Assembly: GCF_039555335.1 (NCBI RefSeq)
Contig: NC_092629.1
Location: forward strand, 3,677,912-3,741,911
Direction of reading: 5' to 3'
DNA length: 64,000 nt
Source: Amphiura filiformis
Lineage: Eukaryota; Echinodermata; Ophiuroidea; Amphilepidida; Amphiuridae
A program made the position numbers and the translations under genes. Positions 1 through 10,794 of this stretch are shown here, in pieces; position 1 is the first letter of the stretch, and each line of letters opens with the position of its first letter. The notes below the pieces were generated by a model that saw only the letters and a program-made list of their open reading frames with translations, was not told the origin of the DNA and ran no database searches.

Positions 1-2108
1 AAATTTGGAGTAAGTATATTATTTGCTCTTGCAATACGCTTTGAAACCATACTAATTCCTCCTCTTAAACCTTTTTCAATAAACAAATGCATGTCGTAGT
101 CGGTAAGTAATTCTAGCTGAATTTCAGTTTTCTTGAGTAATGCATCCCAGCTTAAACCTGGAGATGTGAAATAATGTGCAGGATCTAACTCATATTGTTT
201 GAGACAAGTTGTTCTAAAATTTTCAAACACGTCAGCTAAAAGAAACACATCTGTCCTGAGATAAAGATCATGGTAATCGGCTAGCGTCTGACATCCAAAA
301 GTTCGCCATACATTCTGAGCATGCTCATAGTCATTTGCAGAAACACTTTCATCTGTTAGTGAACTATAAAAATCATCAATATCTGGCAGTTGTGTTTCTT
401 GAAAGTGCTCCCAACTATCCATGTATTCATAGGGGTAAATTCCTTTTCTAAGAAGCAGTGCACGTTTTATTTGATCAGGTTCAAATTTGGTTGTAATGTG
501 AAAGTCTTCTGGTTTGTTTGCTTTGACTAATTTATCAAGTGATGCAAGAAGAAACTGGGCACTGTCAATAAAGCATAGCTGACGTAATGAAAAAGAAATA
601 TAACGTTCTAAATTTTGAGGAATAATTTTAATGTTGCCATCTACTTTGCTTATGGCTTGCATGATTAAATGGGCGTCGTATCCTTTAAGATTGTGAAACA
701 CAACTGGAATAACAGTTGTTTCTGGTTTTAATCCTAATTTTAAATTACACACGTAATGTGCTGCACCGCGGAACTTACCTGTTAGATGACAGTGATCTCG
801 TACTTTATCTAAGTAAGGCTTGTTGGTTTTTTTTATTTTGTTTTATTGTCATACGGTTTTTACAAATATAACAATGAGTTGTATTATTATAATTATTCCA
901 GTCTTTAGTCATGTTTATAGGAAGTTGGGTTTTTAAAAATTCCTTTATTTCATTTCCTGTTTGCCCAAGACATTGCAAAAATACTTCAGCTGCATTAGGT
1001 CCTCTGTATGTAATTGGTTCCCACGTTTGTCCATCAGATCGTACAACGATATAAGTGAAACCGCACGGCACATGTATTTGTGTTTTCTGAGTGCTGCTTT
1101 TGTCAGGATCTAATGCAGGGCCTTCAATTTTATTAATAATGGATTCAAAATCAGCATAGATTACAAATGGTGCTTTCATTTGCTTGTGCCAGTTTTCAAA
1201 TTTTAATATTGATTTTTCAGGTTTTGGCATTTCAATTCGAAGCGCTCTTTCTCCATTTCCTTGGCATTCGGGTTTATGATCTTCTAAAAGATCAGCACGT
1301 GTATAACCATGAAGACATCGTTCACAAAAGTATTTTCGATGCGGGTCTTTTGTTTGATCATTTAAAAGACGATTCAAATCTTTTATCCAAGTGTAGTGTG
1401 TACGAATGCCATGCTTTTTATTTTGCTCAATAATCATCAAATTAATACGGGGAATATGAAAAGGTTGTTTGCTTAACTGATGTACTATTACACATCCTTT
1501 CCAGCCAAAAACATTAATTGCAAGATTATTCATTTTTTCTACAAGATGCATTTGGTTAATAGGCGTTGGGGTGTCAATACTTGTAAAATTCAAGTTGTCT
1601 TCAGTAGGGTATTTTCCAGGTCGGTCAGAATGATCTTGTGCAGGAAATAACGCACTACGAAGAGACCAGCGTAAACAATTATCATCTTTATTCTTAACAT
1701 TAATAATTGCGTGTTTATTTTTTAAGGCTGGTGGTAAATCAATATATGAACCACCGCGAAGAGGTTGGTAATTTGCAATATTGATCCACAAATTTTCAAC
1801 ACGCACAATAACCCAATTTGAACCATTTTTAACCCACTTCTCAATTTTTTCTAAAATGCTAGCAAAAACAGTATCCATGTTTATTTCATTTTCATTTATA
1901 ATAGGAATTTGCTCATGATAAAATGTTGGGTATCATATATTACATCACCGTAATTATATTTAGACATCATTATTCTAAAGCCTAACTGAAATTTTAACGA
2001 ACCTAAGGTTTTAACTTCTTGTGATAATATATTTTGAATTTGTGGTTTAACATTTTGCAAAAATGTAAGTGGATCTTGTTCCGTATTTTGTCCATCGGGC
2101 ACATTCAT
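1..2108 (-). pseudogene. Protein-primed family B DNA polymerase (Polinton/adinto-like), frameshifted, cut by window edge
   Basis: This is the replicative polymerase of a Polinton/Maverick or adintovirus-like element, which would copy the element's DNA from a protein primer. Three minus-strand reading segments follow one another. The segment 2108-1896 (70 aa) looks like the conserved N-terminal stretch. The segment 1878-805 (357 aa) holds a PLRGGSYIDLP motif, a Cys/His cluster (CERC...H...C) and the exonuclease motif YADFES. The segment from about 830 to position 1 is open without stops to the window edge and carries DHCHLTG, VFHNLKGYDAHLI, YPYEYMD and DYHDLYLRTDVFLLADVFE, all typical of this polymerase group. 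The change of frame near 824-833 lies in a T8 run (plus strand), and another lies between 1896 and 1925. The catalytic palm motifs lie outside the window. The breaks may be real decay or homopolymer sequencing errors. The family call is secure, but the exact element class is inferred. Confidence 0.85.
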
Positions 2109-2129
2109 TTCATATCCTTTTAAAATGTT

Positions 2130-2498
2130 TTAGTTGTCATAGCTCTTTTGATTGGTTTTAAGGGAGTCGAAAGACCCCCTTGAAAAGCAGGCTGATCTAA
2201 AAATATAATCTTGCGTCATCTCATTTCTTAAATCAGCCATTGTTGGAGGGTGATATAAAGTAGGCTGTTCTGGTGGTTTAAGGTTTAAAGCACGCATAAA
2301 TTCAACACCATGGTTTTGCAAACTAGATTTAGAATAAAAATTACTAGAATTTTTAACTTTGCTAAGTGGAAACCATTCATTGTTGTACTGAACAAATAGT
2401 CTGTTAGTATCGTCTAATGCAAATGACTGGCTTATGTTTTCAGTAATGTTATGAAAGCTCAGAAACTTTTTAACCTGAATATTTACAGCATCTTCCAT
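2130..2498 (-). CDS. Hypothetical 122-aa protein upstream of the polymerase
   Basis: A 122-codon reading frame lies on the same strand as the DNA polymerase, 21 bp before its N-terminal segment. It starts at an ATG (2498) and ends near a KTNQKSYDN tail. No family is recognised. The sequence is polar and mildly basic, has no membrane segment, and contains a proline-rich piece (KPPEQPTLYHPP). Its length, codon use and close spacing to the polymerase suggest it is a small gene of the same Polinton-like element, possibly a virion or accessory protein, but that is inference from position only. It could also be the N-terminal portion of a longer gene broken by another frameshift. Confidence 0.4.
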   Translation of the reverse strand: MEDAVNIQVKKFLSFHNITENISQSFALDDTNRLFVQYNNEWFPLSKVKNSSNFYSKSSLQNHGVEFMRALNLKPPEQPTLYHPPTMADLRNEMTQDYIFRSACFSRGSFDSLKTNQKSYDN

Positions 2499-2784
2499 AT
2501 ATTATATCTAATTTTTTTAAGTCTTTAATTGCTTAAAAATAATACAAACCATTCTTAAAAAAATGAGAAGCAATGCCACTTGACATACAAAACAAAATAA
2601 GAACTGAGTTAATGTCTACTTTTATATCTTTTGTTGGAAAGGGCAAACAAAATAATAAAAAATTATAGGCATTTAATTTGTCTTAAGTAATTAAAAAAAA
2701 ACATATTAAAGAAACAAATTTAATATAAAAACACTGACACAAACTGTACAAGATATTTTTCCTATTAACATAGACTGTAAGAAT

Positions 2785-3420
2785 TTGCGTGTTGTTCGTC
2801 AAAAGGAAAACAACAAAATTATGTTTGAATTATTGAGAACAGGAAATACATACTTAATCAAGCAGTCTTGCAATAATAGCGAACTTAATCGCGTGTTAGA
2901 AAATCTTGAAATTAGTTTAGAAGACTTGCTAAATAAATGTTGTAATGATTATCTATTTGCAAAATTACTTGCCAGTAAAATTAGTAAAATGGCATCACGT
3001 CAAGGTACAAAGGATGAATCTTATGTTTTAAGCAAATGTAATGAGGCTGTAAGTCAAGTAGGCATTCATGTTAAAAATTTGAAAACTACAGAATATAGGC
3101 CTACAAAAGACGGACGAATACTTAAACAAACAGAATATACAAATTCTGGTTTTAAAAAAATGAGTGTCTTAAATCTTTTGATGCAAAAATATCAGGTCTT
3201 ATTGATGGTTGGCTCTTTGCCAAAATTGTTTTTAGGGAAGGAGGTCATCAGGACAATGTATTTATGGAAGCACATGTTTACTGAATTGAAAAATAAATTT
3301 CAAAAAGAAACTAATATTCTTGTGTGTAATCATGTAGAATTTCAACTATATTGTTTAGACTTTTACAGGAACAACGCTGGTGTTTCCTAATTACTTTCAC
3401 TTTTTAATTTTACTTTTACT
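2785..3420 (+). pseudogene. Conserved element-encoded protein with SRQGTKDE motif, frameshifted (endonuclease-like, tentative)
   Basis: The plus-strand frame is divergent from the polymerase. It has no ATG before 2821, so its true start is uncertain. The N-terminal half carries ASRQGTKDE and a YRPTKDGRIL stretch that I associate with an uncharacterised protein seen in Polinton-like and other large DNA elements of invertebrates, possibly a restriction-endonuclease-fold protein. After an A7 run at about 3160-3166 the conserved continuation lies in another frame (SFDAKISG, then GGHQDN, visible between 3174 and 3265), while the original frame carries on with unrelated residues to a stop near 3388. 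This is a single frameshift of the same homopolymer type as in the polymerase. The enzymatic role is a guess from remembered family resemblance. The co-occurrence with the polymerase is what the sequence shows. Confidence 0.5.
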
Positions 3421-3712
3421 TCACTTTTACTTTTATTTTTACTTTTATTTTTTTACTTTTACTTTTACTTCCCTTTCACTTTTATTTTTACTTTTATTTT
3501 TTTACTTTTACTTTTACTTCCCTTTCACTTTTATTTTTACTTTTATTTTTTTACTTTTACTTTTACTTCACTTTCACTTTTATTTTCACTTTTACTTTTT
3601 TTCTTTTACTTTTATTTCTTTTTTACTTTTATTTTTACTTTTATTTTCACTTTTATTTTCACTTTTACTTCACTTTTACTTCACTTTTACTTCACTTTTA
3701 CTTTTACAAAAT
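3392..3712. repeat. Pyrimidine-rich simple repeat, (ACTTTT)n-like
   Basis: About 320 bp of near-continuous ACTTTT, ATTTTT and TTCACTTTT units on the plus strand, with a partly regular 60-bp higher repeat near 3450-3560. It is open in several frames only because it contains few stop trinucleotides, so the apparent Phe/Leu/Tyr-rich 118-aa frame is not a gene. It directly follows the frameshifted SRQGTKDE gene and may have replaced its end. Confidence 0.9.
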
Positions 3713-3782
3713 AACGCGCCAGTCAAAAAAAAATAAGCTTAATGAAAATCTAAAACATCCTGTTTTGATATATGAGTACCTG

Positions 3783-4277
3783 TTAGTACTTTGTTATCTC
3801 TATTAAGACTAATTTCTTACCTGCTATAAATGCATCAATATGTAATGCTGTGTTCCATACAACTTTTACACCATTAAAAATCAGTGAAGCTATTTTAATT
3901 GGTATATTCTTGATTGCAATAAAACATAAAACTAGTATCACATAGGTAAATTTGATAATTTCCTTAAATATTCTCCAAAATATATCTAACAAAAGAAATA
4001 ATACTACTTTTGGTAGTACTACTTTTACTAGGCTTATAAAACAAATTATTTCTCCTACCATGTCATCATTATTTGGAAAATAAAGACCCGTAATCTTACC
4101 GCCTTTATCATAGTTGAAAAATTCACCATGACAGAACTTGAATTCTTTTTGCCATGTTATAGTATTTTTTACAGCGTATTGTGAGATTGACAGAACTGCA
4201 GAAACACAAAGCAAAAACCCAAGAATTTTGCATCTTGTAGAATAGCTAGGAAGACTAATTTCAATTTGAGGAGTCAT
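3783..4277 (-). CDS. Hypothetical 164-aa membrane protein
   Basis: A single ATG-started frame on the minus strand with three or four hydrophobic stretches. One lies near residues 18-35 (ILGFLLCVSAVLSISQYAV). A strong central block at about 80-125 contains ICFISLVKVVLP, VVLFLLLDIFW and FTYVILVLCFIAI. A less hydrophobic C-terminus follows. A loop with two Cys/His residues (FCHGEFFNYDKGG) lies between the first and second stretches. No family is recognised. Its position beside the Polinton-like polymerase and SRQGTKDE gene suggests it belongs to the same element, for instance as a small membrane or virion protein, but it could equally be flanking sequence. Confidence 0.4.
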   Translation of the reverse strand: MTPQIEISLPSYSTRCKILGFLLCVSAVLSISQYAVKNTITWQKEFKFCHGEFFNYDKGGKITGLYFPNNDDMVGEIICFISLVKVVLPKVVLFLLLDIFWRIFKEIIKFTYVILVLCFIAIKNIPIKIASLIFNGVKVVWNTALHIDAFIAGKKLVLIEITKY

Positions 4278-4564
4278 GTATATATTAAGTATAAAGTATT
4301 AAAGGGACATTTTATAAATTAATATTACAACATGTTTTTATTTTAAGTCGTTTTTTGTTTGTTTTTGTTTTTTAAATTTTTGGTCATTTCCGGTTTAAAG
4401 GTCATTATCCTGGCTTGACCTTATGCAGCTATGGTGGTGTTTTAAAATAAAAAACAGAAGCAGTTAAAAATACTTTTTGGAAAATTTACAACTTTTTTTA
4501 TTGCATTTTTTGAATCAGTGTTGTATTTAGAATTTTTTTAATTATTTCTGTTTTAATAGGTCAT

Positions 4565-4711
4565 AGGTCAAAGGTCATAAGTCGACCCACGCTAGAAGAC
4601 ATTTTTAGAGGATTTATCACTTTTTTTTATTGCATTCTGGGATAAGTGTTGTATTTTAAATTTGGTTTTTTTTTCTGTTTTAAGGGGTCATAGGTCAGAG
4701 GTCAAAGGTCA
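4565..4711 (+). promoter_or_regulatory. Direct-repeat-1 nuclear-receptor-like half sites (two clusters)
   Basis: At 4565-4577 the sequence reads AGGTCA-A-AGGTCA. At 4692-4711 three AGGTCA half sites follow one another with one-base spacers. DR1 spacing is the recognised binding pattern of RXR/HNF4/COUP-TF-type receptors. Both clusters sit in similar flanking repeats (a TTTTTTATTGCATT context at 4495 and 4623), so they may be part of a dispersed repeat and not a host enhancer. Function is not shown by the sequence. Confidence 0.3.
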
Positions 4712-4739
4712 ACCTATGGTAGTATCTATACTACTAGTG

Positions 4740-6589
4740 AACTTTGTGCCCCAGATTGAGCCCCGGATATCGTATTGAGTAGTATACATGACTGTAGTGT
4801 TTTAAAAATAGGTCCTGGCAAATGTAAATAATCTATGTTGTACAAATTAAAGAACAAACAAGAACAAACTTGCTACATTTGTCAATAGCCTATATAACAT
4901 TAGGTAGGCCTATGGAGGATAGATCATTGATTTTGCATATTTTTTTCTTGTAAGGCGCCCTGCGCTTTGTAGAGCACCATAGAAATGTAATAATAATCAG
5001 TACAATGCCTACTTGATTAAAGGTTAAGCACTTTTTTTGCGTAAAGTTTAGAGGGCTGTAAAATTCATTTTATCATAATAAAAAAATATATAAGAAATCC
5101 AAGACGTTTTGGAGTAAAAATTGTAGTGTACTAGTGAATGACGGACGTAATTTTAACCAAAAAAGGAAAAAAAATTGTGATCCATCAAGAAACATTTTAT
5201 CAATTTTAAATTTAGCCTAAGATCAAAAACGGTTCAAAAACCCTTTCTTGCTCTGTTTTGGTCAAGACCGTTTTTACTATGAATCAGTAAGCCATTGTTC
5301 ATGTTATTTCAGAAACATGTTTCAAGCACTCCAAATAAAGAATGTGGCCGTATATTGTTGAAATATCTTTTCATGATTCTAAATGATAATGGAATGGTCA
5401 AGTTTTGGGTCATCTTGTACGCACATTGCACAAAACATAACGACGCAGAGATTCCCCGTCTCAGGAATATCATCATCTTAACACCTACATTATTTGTTTG
5501 ATGTCTTCTGTAAATGTTCATGCTATTTATACATAAACTGGCCGTTGAATATTTACAAAAGTGCGTTATTTTTTATGTAAACAAAGGAATAATAGATAAT
5601 AATAAATTATATACTTCTCCTTTTCAACTTCCTAGTTGGTGCAGTCCGCTTGGCGTCAGACTTACATAATCAACGGTGGATGGAAGCAGGAGGGTGAAAG
5701 TGCATATAGGAACAATGCCAAAAACTACGTCACGCCGGTCACGCTATTGTTCGACTTAAACTACATCATTCGCCATTTTGTAAGTATTAACGCATGATCG
5801 TTGCTTTGAAGTTTCCACCGGATAGTCTGTGGATAGCGCAAGAGCATGCTTTGACCATGCGCAAAAAAATGAATATCATGAAGATGTTTAAGATTGATTC
5901 TTAGATGTTTCAAAAATTACCGTCATATTGCATAGATTCATCAAAGAATGGTTTGAAGTACTAACCTTATTTAGTAATTTTAAAAATCGGGAGAATTTTA
6001 CAAAATCAATGTTTTTACCTGTCGGTATTACAACTCGTGAAACACATTAGTGATGTGCCTGGGTGACCTAATCTACTAACCTTTAACGTTTCCTCTATGA
6101 ACTCTAACCCTCCTGCAATATGGCGCCTATTGTCTAGAGTTAACCTACATCTTTCGGTGTGTTACGTAATACTACGATGCCTATCCCATTATATCGATCC
6201 CTGATGGAAGTAACAGATCGCTTGGTCGAGTCCCATTGAAGCCGTGTTTTTTTTCATAATATATAATTACATTCCGATTCATGAAATTTTGAGCAACAGG
6301 ATCGCTAAGATTATCTTCCAATACCGTATCACCCGATTTAGCGTTTGTGATTGTGTTTCATTTTCAGGACGTAGTGGGGCTAATTATGTTGAAGTAGCTG
6401 CACAGTACAGAATCATCATGCCGTCTCTATCATTTTGACTATATGCTAGTCTTGCTAGAGTTTCAATATGGATACTTGATTTTCTTGATGTTCTATGAAC
6501 AATTGCCATCCTATTTAGCAAAGTATAGCAAAGTTCCATGAGTGATTTACACAATTTCACCAATGCATTATGGGAAGGCGTGATTTTCT
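4740..6589. other. Non-coding stretch without recognised feature
   Basis: AT-rich sequence with only short reading frames (70 codons or fewer), which overlap on both strands near 5295-5521 and show no recognisable domain. No terminal inverted repeats or tandem arrays were found by eye. It separates the Polinton-like block from the 27-bp minisatellite. Confidence 0.5.
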
Positions 6590-7735
6590 GCTGTGACTGT
6601 ACGCGTACTCAGCTGCGTACTCAGCTCAGGTGATTGTACGTGTACTAAACTATGGGGTGACTGTACGCGTACTCAGCTGTGGGATGACTGTACGTGTACT
6701 CAGCTGTGGGGTGATTGTACGTGTATTAAACTATGGGGTGACTGTACGCGTATTCAGCTGTGGGATGACTGTGCGTGTACTCAGCTGTGGGGTAAATGTA
6801 CGTGTACTAAACTATGGGGTGACTGTACGCGTACTCAGCTGTGGGGTGATTGTACGTGTACTCAGCTGTGGGGTGATTTTACGTGTACTAAACTATGGGG
6901 TGACTGTACGCGTACTCAGCTGTGGGGTGACTGTACGTGTACTCAACTGTGGGGTGACTGTACGTGTACTCAGCTGTGGGGTGACTGTACGTGTACTAAA
7001 CTATGGGGTGACTGTACGCGTACTCAGCTGTGGGATGACTGTACGTGTACTCAGCTGTGGGGTGATTGTACGTGTACTTAACTATGGGGCGACTGTACGC
7101 ATACTCAGCTGTGGGGTGACTGTACGTGTACTCAGCTGTGGGGTGATTGTACGTGTACTAAACTATGGGGTGACTGTACGCGCACTCAGCTGTGGGATGA
7201 CTGTACGTGTACTCAGCTGTGGGGTGATTTTACGTGTACTCAGCTGTGGGGTGACTGTACGTGTACTCGGCTGTGGAGTGACTGTACGTGTACTCGGCTG
7301 TGGAATGACTGCACGTGTACTCAGCTGTGGGGTGACTGTACGTGTACTCAGCTGTGGGGTGACTGCACGTGTACTCAGCTGCGGGTGACTGTACGTGTAC
7401 TCAGCTGTGGGGTGACTGAATGTGTACTCAGCTGTGGGGTGACGGTACGTGTACTCAGCCGTAGGGTGACTGTACGTGTACTCAGCTGTGGATGACTGTA
7501 CGCGCACTCAGCTGTGGGGTGACTGTACGTGTACTTAGTTGTGGGATGAATTACGTGTACTCACCTGTGGGGTGACTGTACGTGTACTGAGCTGTGTGGT
7601 GAGTGTACGTGAACTCAGCTGTGGGGTGACTGTACGTGTACTCAGCTGTGGGGTGACTGTACGTGTACTCAGCTGTGGGGTGACTTTACGTGTACTCAGC
7701 TGTGGGGTGATTGTACGTGTATTCAGCGTGTACTT
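6590..7735. repeat. 27-bp minisatellite, about 42 copies, with 81-bp higher-order units in its first half
   Basis: The unit is close to TGACTGTACGTGTACTCAGC plus TGTGGGG (27 bp). Because 27 is a multiple of three, all frames stay open, which explains the spurious 162- and 252-aa reading frames. From about 6630 to 7220 the units cycle through three types. Type A carries ACTAAACTATGGGG, type B carries the palindrome GTACGCGTAC, and type C carries GTACGTGTACTCAGCTGTGGGG. This gives an 81-bp higher-order repeat about seven times over. From 7220 to 7735 nearly all units are type C. Most B and C units contain the E-box CAGCTG. Confidence 0.95.
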
Positions 7736-7764
7736 GTATATATATATATATAGAGAGAGAGAGC
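7736..7764. repeat. (TA)n(GA)n microsatellite
   Basis: TATATATATATATA followed by GAGAGAGAGAG closes the 27-bp array on its right side. It is a simple repeat with no coding content. Confidence 0.85.
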
Positions 7765-7829
7765 TCTACATCCAACTATAATGACCAATTGACTCAACCC
7801 TTCAGTTTTCAATATCTACGCACTGTTAG

Positions 7830-9065
7830 GTCGGGGTATTTATTTATTTTATTTATTTCAACTTTCTTTATACAGGGTAGCTCCTTCAGTGTAAAAGCAC
7901 TGCTATTCTTGGAGGCCCTGTGACATACAGGGTGTAATTTACTTAAATACATATATTACACAAATATTACAATGTACAATGCCATTATAAAGAAATTACA
8001 AGAATCGTGAAAATTTTTATAAAAGTGAAAATCAATGAACAGTGTAGTTTGTGAGAGCTCTTGATTTAAATTCAATTAGGCTCAAGGAAATAAAATTAGT
8101 GCGAGTGTCAACATCAACAGAACTATTCCACAGGTTTGCTGCTCTCGCCAGAGTTATTGTTAAATTGAGGAACAACAAGTGAATTGGAGGAAGTACCCTC
8201 TTGTGTCATGATCATGTGTGGATTTGGTAAATGAAATTTTGAACAAAGATAATCATGAGCTCTTCCATCTAGTTTGAGAAACTTGAGAGAAGACATCATT
8301 GAACCAATATTAGTTCTGATATCAGCAGAAAGAATAATTCTGGCAAGGTTGTTCAAGAGAATTTGTAACTTGCTTGACAGAGCAAGTGAGCAGTTGGACC
8401 AAACATGACTGCAGAAATCAAAATGTGGCATGACTAGAGAATCAGCAAGTTTTTTGAGAATATAATTTGGAAGATAATATTTAACACGACGTATAACACC
8501 ACAACGTTTAGAGACATTGGAAGCAATTAAATCAATATGATGTGACCAAGTCATGTGACTATCAAATATAATTCCAAGATATTTGAAGTTGTCAACTCTC
8601 TCAATAGTCTCACCCTCATAAATTAAAGAAATATTTTGGTACTTATTAAGATTTTGAGGGGTGCCAAGAATCATCAATTTAGTTTTGCTGATATTCAAAG
8701 TGAGGTGGTTCTTTACACATGTTAAAATTGAGACTGTTTTGAAGACACAAAGGATCTGATGAGCTAACAAGCAATGAAGTATCATCAGCATACATTACTG
8801 TTTTACATATAACACTATCAGGCAGATCATTTACAAAAATAATAAATAATAAAGGCCCTAATATAGACGCTTGTGGAATTCCAATTTTATTGGTTTTAAT
8901 GTCCCTGATGCCAAATTTCTTGAGCTTATTAAGAAGAAGACTGTGATTGACAGTGCTTTCTTCAGATCAAGAAATATGGCACCAGTTACCTTTCCCTCAT
9001 CCACGTTCATAAGAATAAAATCTTCAACATCAATCTTAATCCTTTACTTAGTTCTAACTGGCAAT
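7830..9065 (-). mobile_element. 5'-truncated non-LTR retrotransposon (CR1/L2/jockey-like)
   Basis: This is the 3' part of a LINE reverse transcriptase on the minus strand. Reading from 9060 downward there are a FLDLKKA block, a decayed GIPQ.SILGPLLFIIFVNDL block, and the catalytic YADDT (8778-8792). A 222-codon frame (8791-8123) continues with FKYLGIIFDSHMTW and PHFDFCSHVW, the thumb region of this clade. The LDLKKAFD region has lost bases and a frame shift separates it from the 222-aa frame, so it is inactive. The 3' end has a hairpin-like tail (AGGGCCTCC...GGAGCTACCCTGTATAAAG in minus sense, about 7870-7922) and a TAAATAAA-type tail at 7840-7860. The endonuclease and ORF1 parts are missing. 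Confidence 0.85.
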
Positions 9066-9730
9066 ACATTTTAATGGTTTTGCGATTTGAGGGAAAATGT
9101 ACCAAAATCATGCAATTTTGCATGATTTCTTATTGCAGTCACAAAATTCAAAGATTTCCCAGGGCCGGACGGACTTAGCATTGGGCCAGATGGGCCCGAG
9201 TCAAGGGTCCCAACATTTGGGGGCCCCAAAAATTGCCCTGTGTACGTTCCTATTCAGCCCTCAAACCATGTTTTGAATAAAAATATGGTAATATTGCAAA
9301 CATTTTTTGAGATTCGCGCGCACTAGCCGACTGTATAGCAAAATTCACCTTCATCTTGGGCCTGAAATTGGAACTTTTCGCACGCAAACGTCCTAGTAAA
9401 ACCGTAACAATTATGCTCGTCACCCTCTAAACCAAAACTTGGCCACTTGAATGCACATGCCTTCCTCACGGTGAGTTTTGGGGCCTTCAAAATCTGACCT
9501 GGCCCAAGCCCCAAAAAAGGTAAATCCGGCTCTGGACTTTGCACAAGTCTAAGCAATGAAAATTTCGAGTACAGGCTATGAATTTGCTCATAAATTTAAT
9601 TTGTTATGTTAATTTTGATGATAATTGGTTATAAAATATATTAGAAAATGTGTTCTCTAAATATCAGAATAGATAACCTGAAATAGTACAAGTCGTTGTG
9701 CTTGATTGTCACAACATACGAAAAACAACC

Positions 9731-9999
9731 TATACTTTGATCAGCTCGTTATCGGCGGGAATTGTTAGGCTTTTACCACTACGCCGAAAAGTAGGCCCAA
9801 GTTTAGAGTGATCTAGACGTTTAGTTGACCTGTCTGGTCAATATTGTGCATGTTAAATAAAGTAGTCAAGGTATAGGGCTTGAATTAATATGTTGTGGTA
9901 CTTCTGGCTAGATGTCACAAGCCAATTCTCGAAATGAAATATATTGATATCAATCCGCGATGTTATAAGGCCCGCCGATTACGAGCTGATCAAAGTATA
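9731..9999. mobile_element. 269-bp MITE with 29-bp terminal inverted repeats
   Basis: The left end (9731-9759, TATACTTTGATCAGCTCG...) and right end (9971-9999) are inverted copies with a single mismatch over 29 bp. Both ends can be read with a TA target duplication, as in Tc1/mariner-type MITEs. It has no coding capacity. It lies about 150 bp past the stop codon of the Death-domain exon, inside or just beyond the likely 3' untranslated region. Confidence 0.85.
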
Positions 10000-10151
10000 A
10001 AACCGCTCATTTTTGATGTGGCTTCCATTACGTGGAAGTTCAAAAGTGAATTTTAAACCCTCCTCACGACAGGACAGAAGTACAGTTGGCACGCTACAGA
10101 AAGTTAAAACCCATATAAAAATCCCACAGGTTTCAACTATGTAACTCAAAA

Positions 10152-10441
10152 CTAAAGGTTCCATTTTTCTTCTAGTATTTCTTTTGCGTCACGAAAGCCA
10201 CATTCACGAAGAGCATCAAGTATCTTCCGTCTCGTAGCCTTTCGCCCATTTGTCTGTCGCCAGAATCGTAAAACCGTAATTGATTGGAGTTTGACGTCAG
10301 AGGTGCAAGCCCCAAATTTGGCTGATTCAACTTCAGGTGAAGGGATTTCAAGTTCTGTAAATAGCTCCGTGAGATTGTCTGATGTAAGGTTAGCTTTCCC
10401 CACTACAACTTTGATGTCTAAATCAGACACTTGCTCCATAC
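10152..10441 (-). CDS. Terminal exon of UBL-ZU5-UPA-Death gene: Death domain
   Basis: Ninety-five codons and a TAG stop encode a Death domain, a six-helix homotypic interaction fold used by signalling adaptors. Diagnostic residues are LTELFTELEIPS, then VLRFWRQTNGRKATRR and ILDALRECGFRDAKEILEEKW, the last two helices with the conserved Trp and ATRR. The upstream side reads TTATGTTTAG|GT with a long pyrimidine tract (TTTCTTTATGTTTCTTACACC), a good 3' splice site at 10442-10443. The first two exon bases (GT) complete a Gly codon begun by the final G of the exon at 31006, so phase 1 meets phase 1. The preceding intron is about 20.6 kb. I read it as the last exon of the gene whose other exons are at 31.1, 46.3, 49.3 and 50.7 kb. 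Similar Death domains occur in UNC5, PIDD and ankyrins. Orthology is not settled. Confidence 0.85.
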
Positions 10442-10480
10442 CTAAACATAAGAGGTGTAAGAAACATAAAGAAAGAAATT

Positions 10481-10665
10481 CAATTGATCTTTTCGGTAAA
10501 TCCCATATGCCTATGCTGTTAGACCTGTGATGTCATCACGCCGAATCGGACATCGTTACTGCGTAATTCAAGGTTTTGAAATGAACTGTAACGATGTTCG
10601 CTAAACGATGTGACATCTCAGGTTTACCCGGAAAGGTTTATGGGATTTACCGCAAAGATCAATTG
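10481..10665. mobile_element. 185-bp MITE with 27-bp inverted ends, next to the Death-exon acceptor
   Basis: Ends 10481-10507 (CAATTGATCTTTTCGGTAAA...) and 10639-10665 are inverted copies with one mismatch in 27. A second, weaker inverted pair lies inside. It is non-coding. It sits about 40 bp upstream, in gene sense, of the Death-exon 3' splice site, so it abuts the pyrimidine tract and probably occupies the branch-point region. Confidence 0.8.
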
Positions 10666-10794
10666 GAAAGCAATGTTGCGCTTGATGTGGCCTGTGGTTT
10701 TCAACACTGATTTAGCAAGAAATATTATTAGAAGACCCAGTCCTCTGGTTTGAAATACAATTAAACATGAGTTTATGTATTTAAAAGAATATAT

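Noticed and set aside
3380..3736. 118-aa Phe/Leu/Tyr-rich frame
   Set aside because: Produced by the (ACTTTT)n simple repeat. Amino-acid content reflects base composition only.
5295..5521. Pair of overlapping 68- and 70-aa frames on opposite strands
   Set aside because: Mirror frames with no recognisable residues. They probably arise by chance.
6593..7781. Long Cys/Thr/Trp- or Val/Leu-rich reading frames of 80 to 252 aa on both strands
   Set aside because: They are translations of the 27-bp minisatellite, whose period is a multiple of three and which lacks stops. There is no start context, domain or non-repeat extension.
9323..9556. 77-aa minus frame with PEPDLPFLGLGPGQIL
   Set aside because: The flanking GGGCCC-rich sequence looks like a dispersed repeat. 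There is no recognised domain and no convincing splice sites.
9979..10164. 61-aa frame overlapping the end of the Death exon
   Set aside because: It overlaps the Death-domain stop codon in another frame and runs into a MITE. It is 3'-untranslated sequence.
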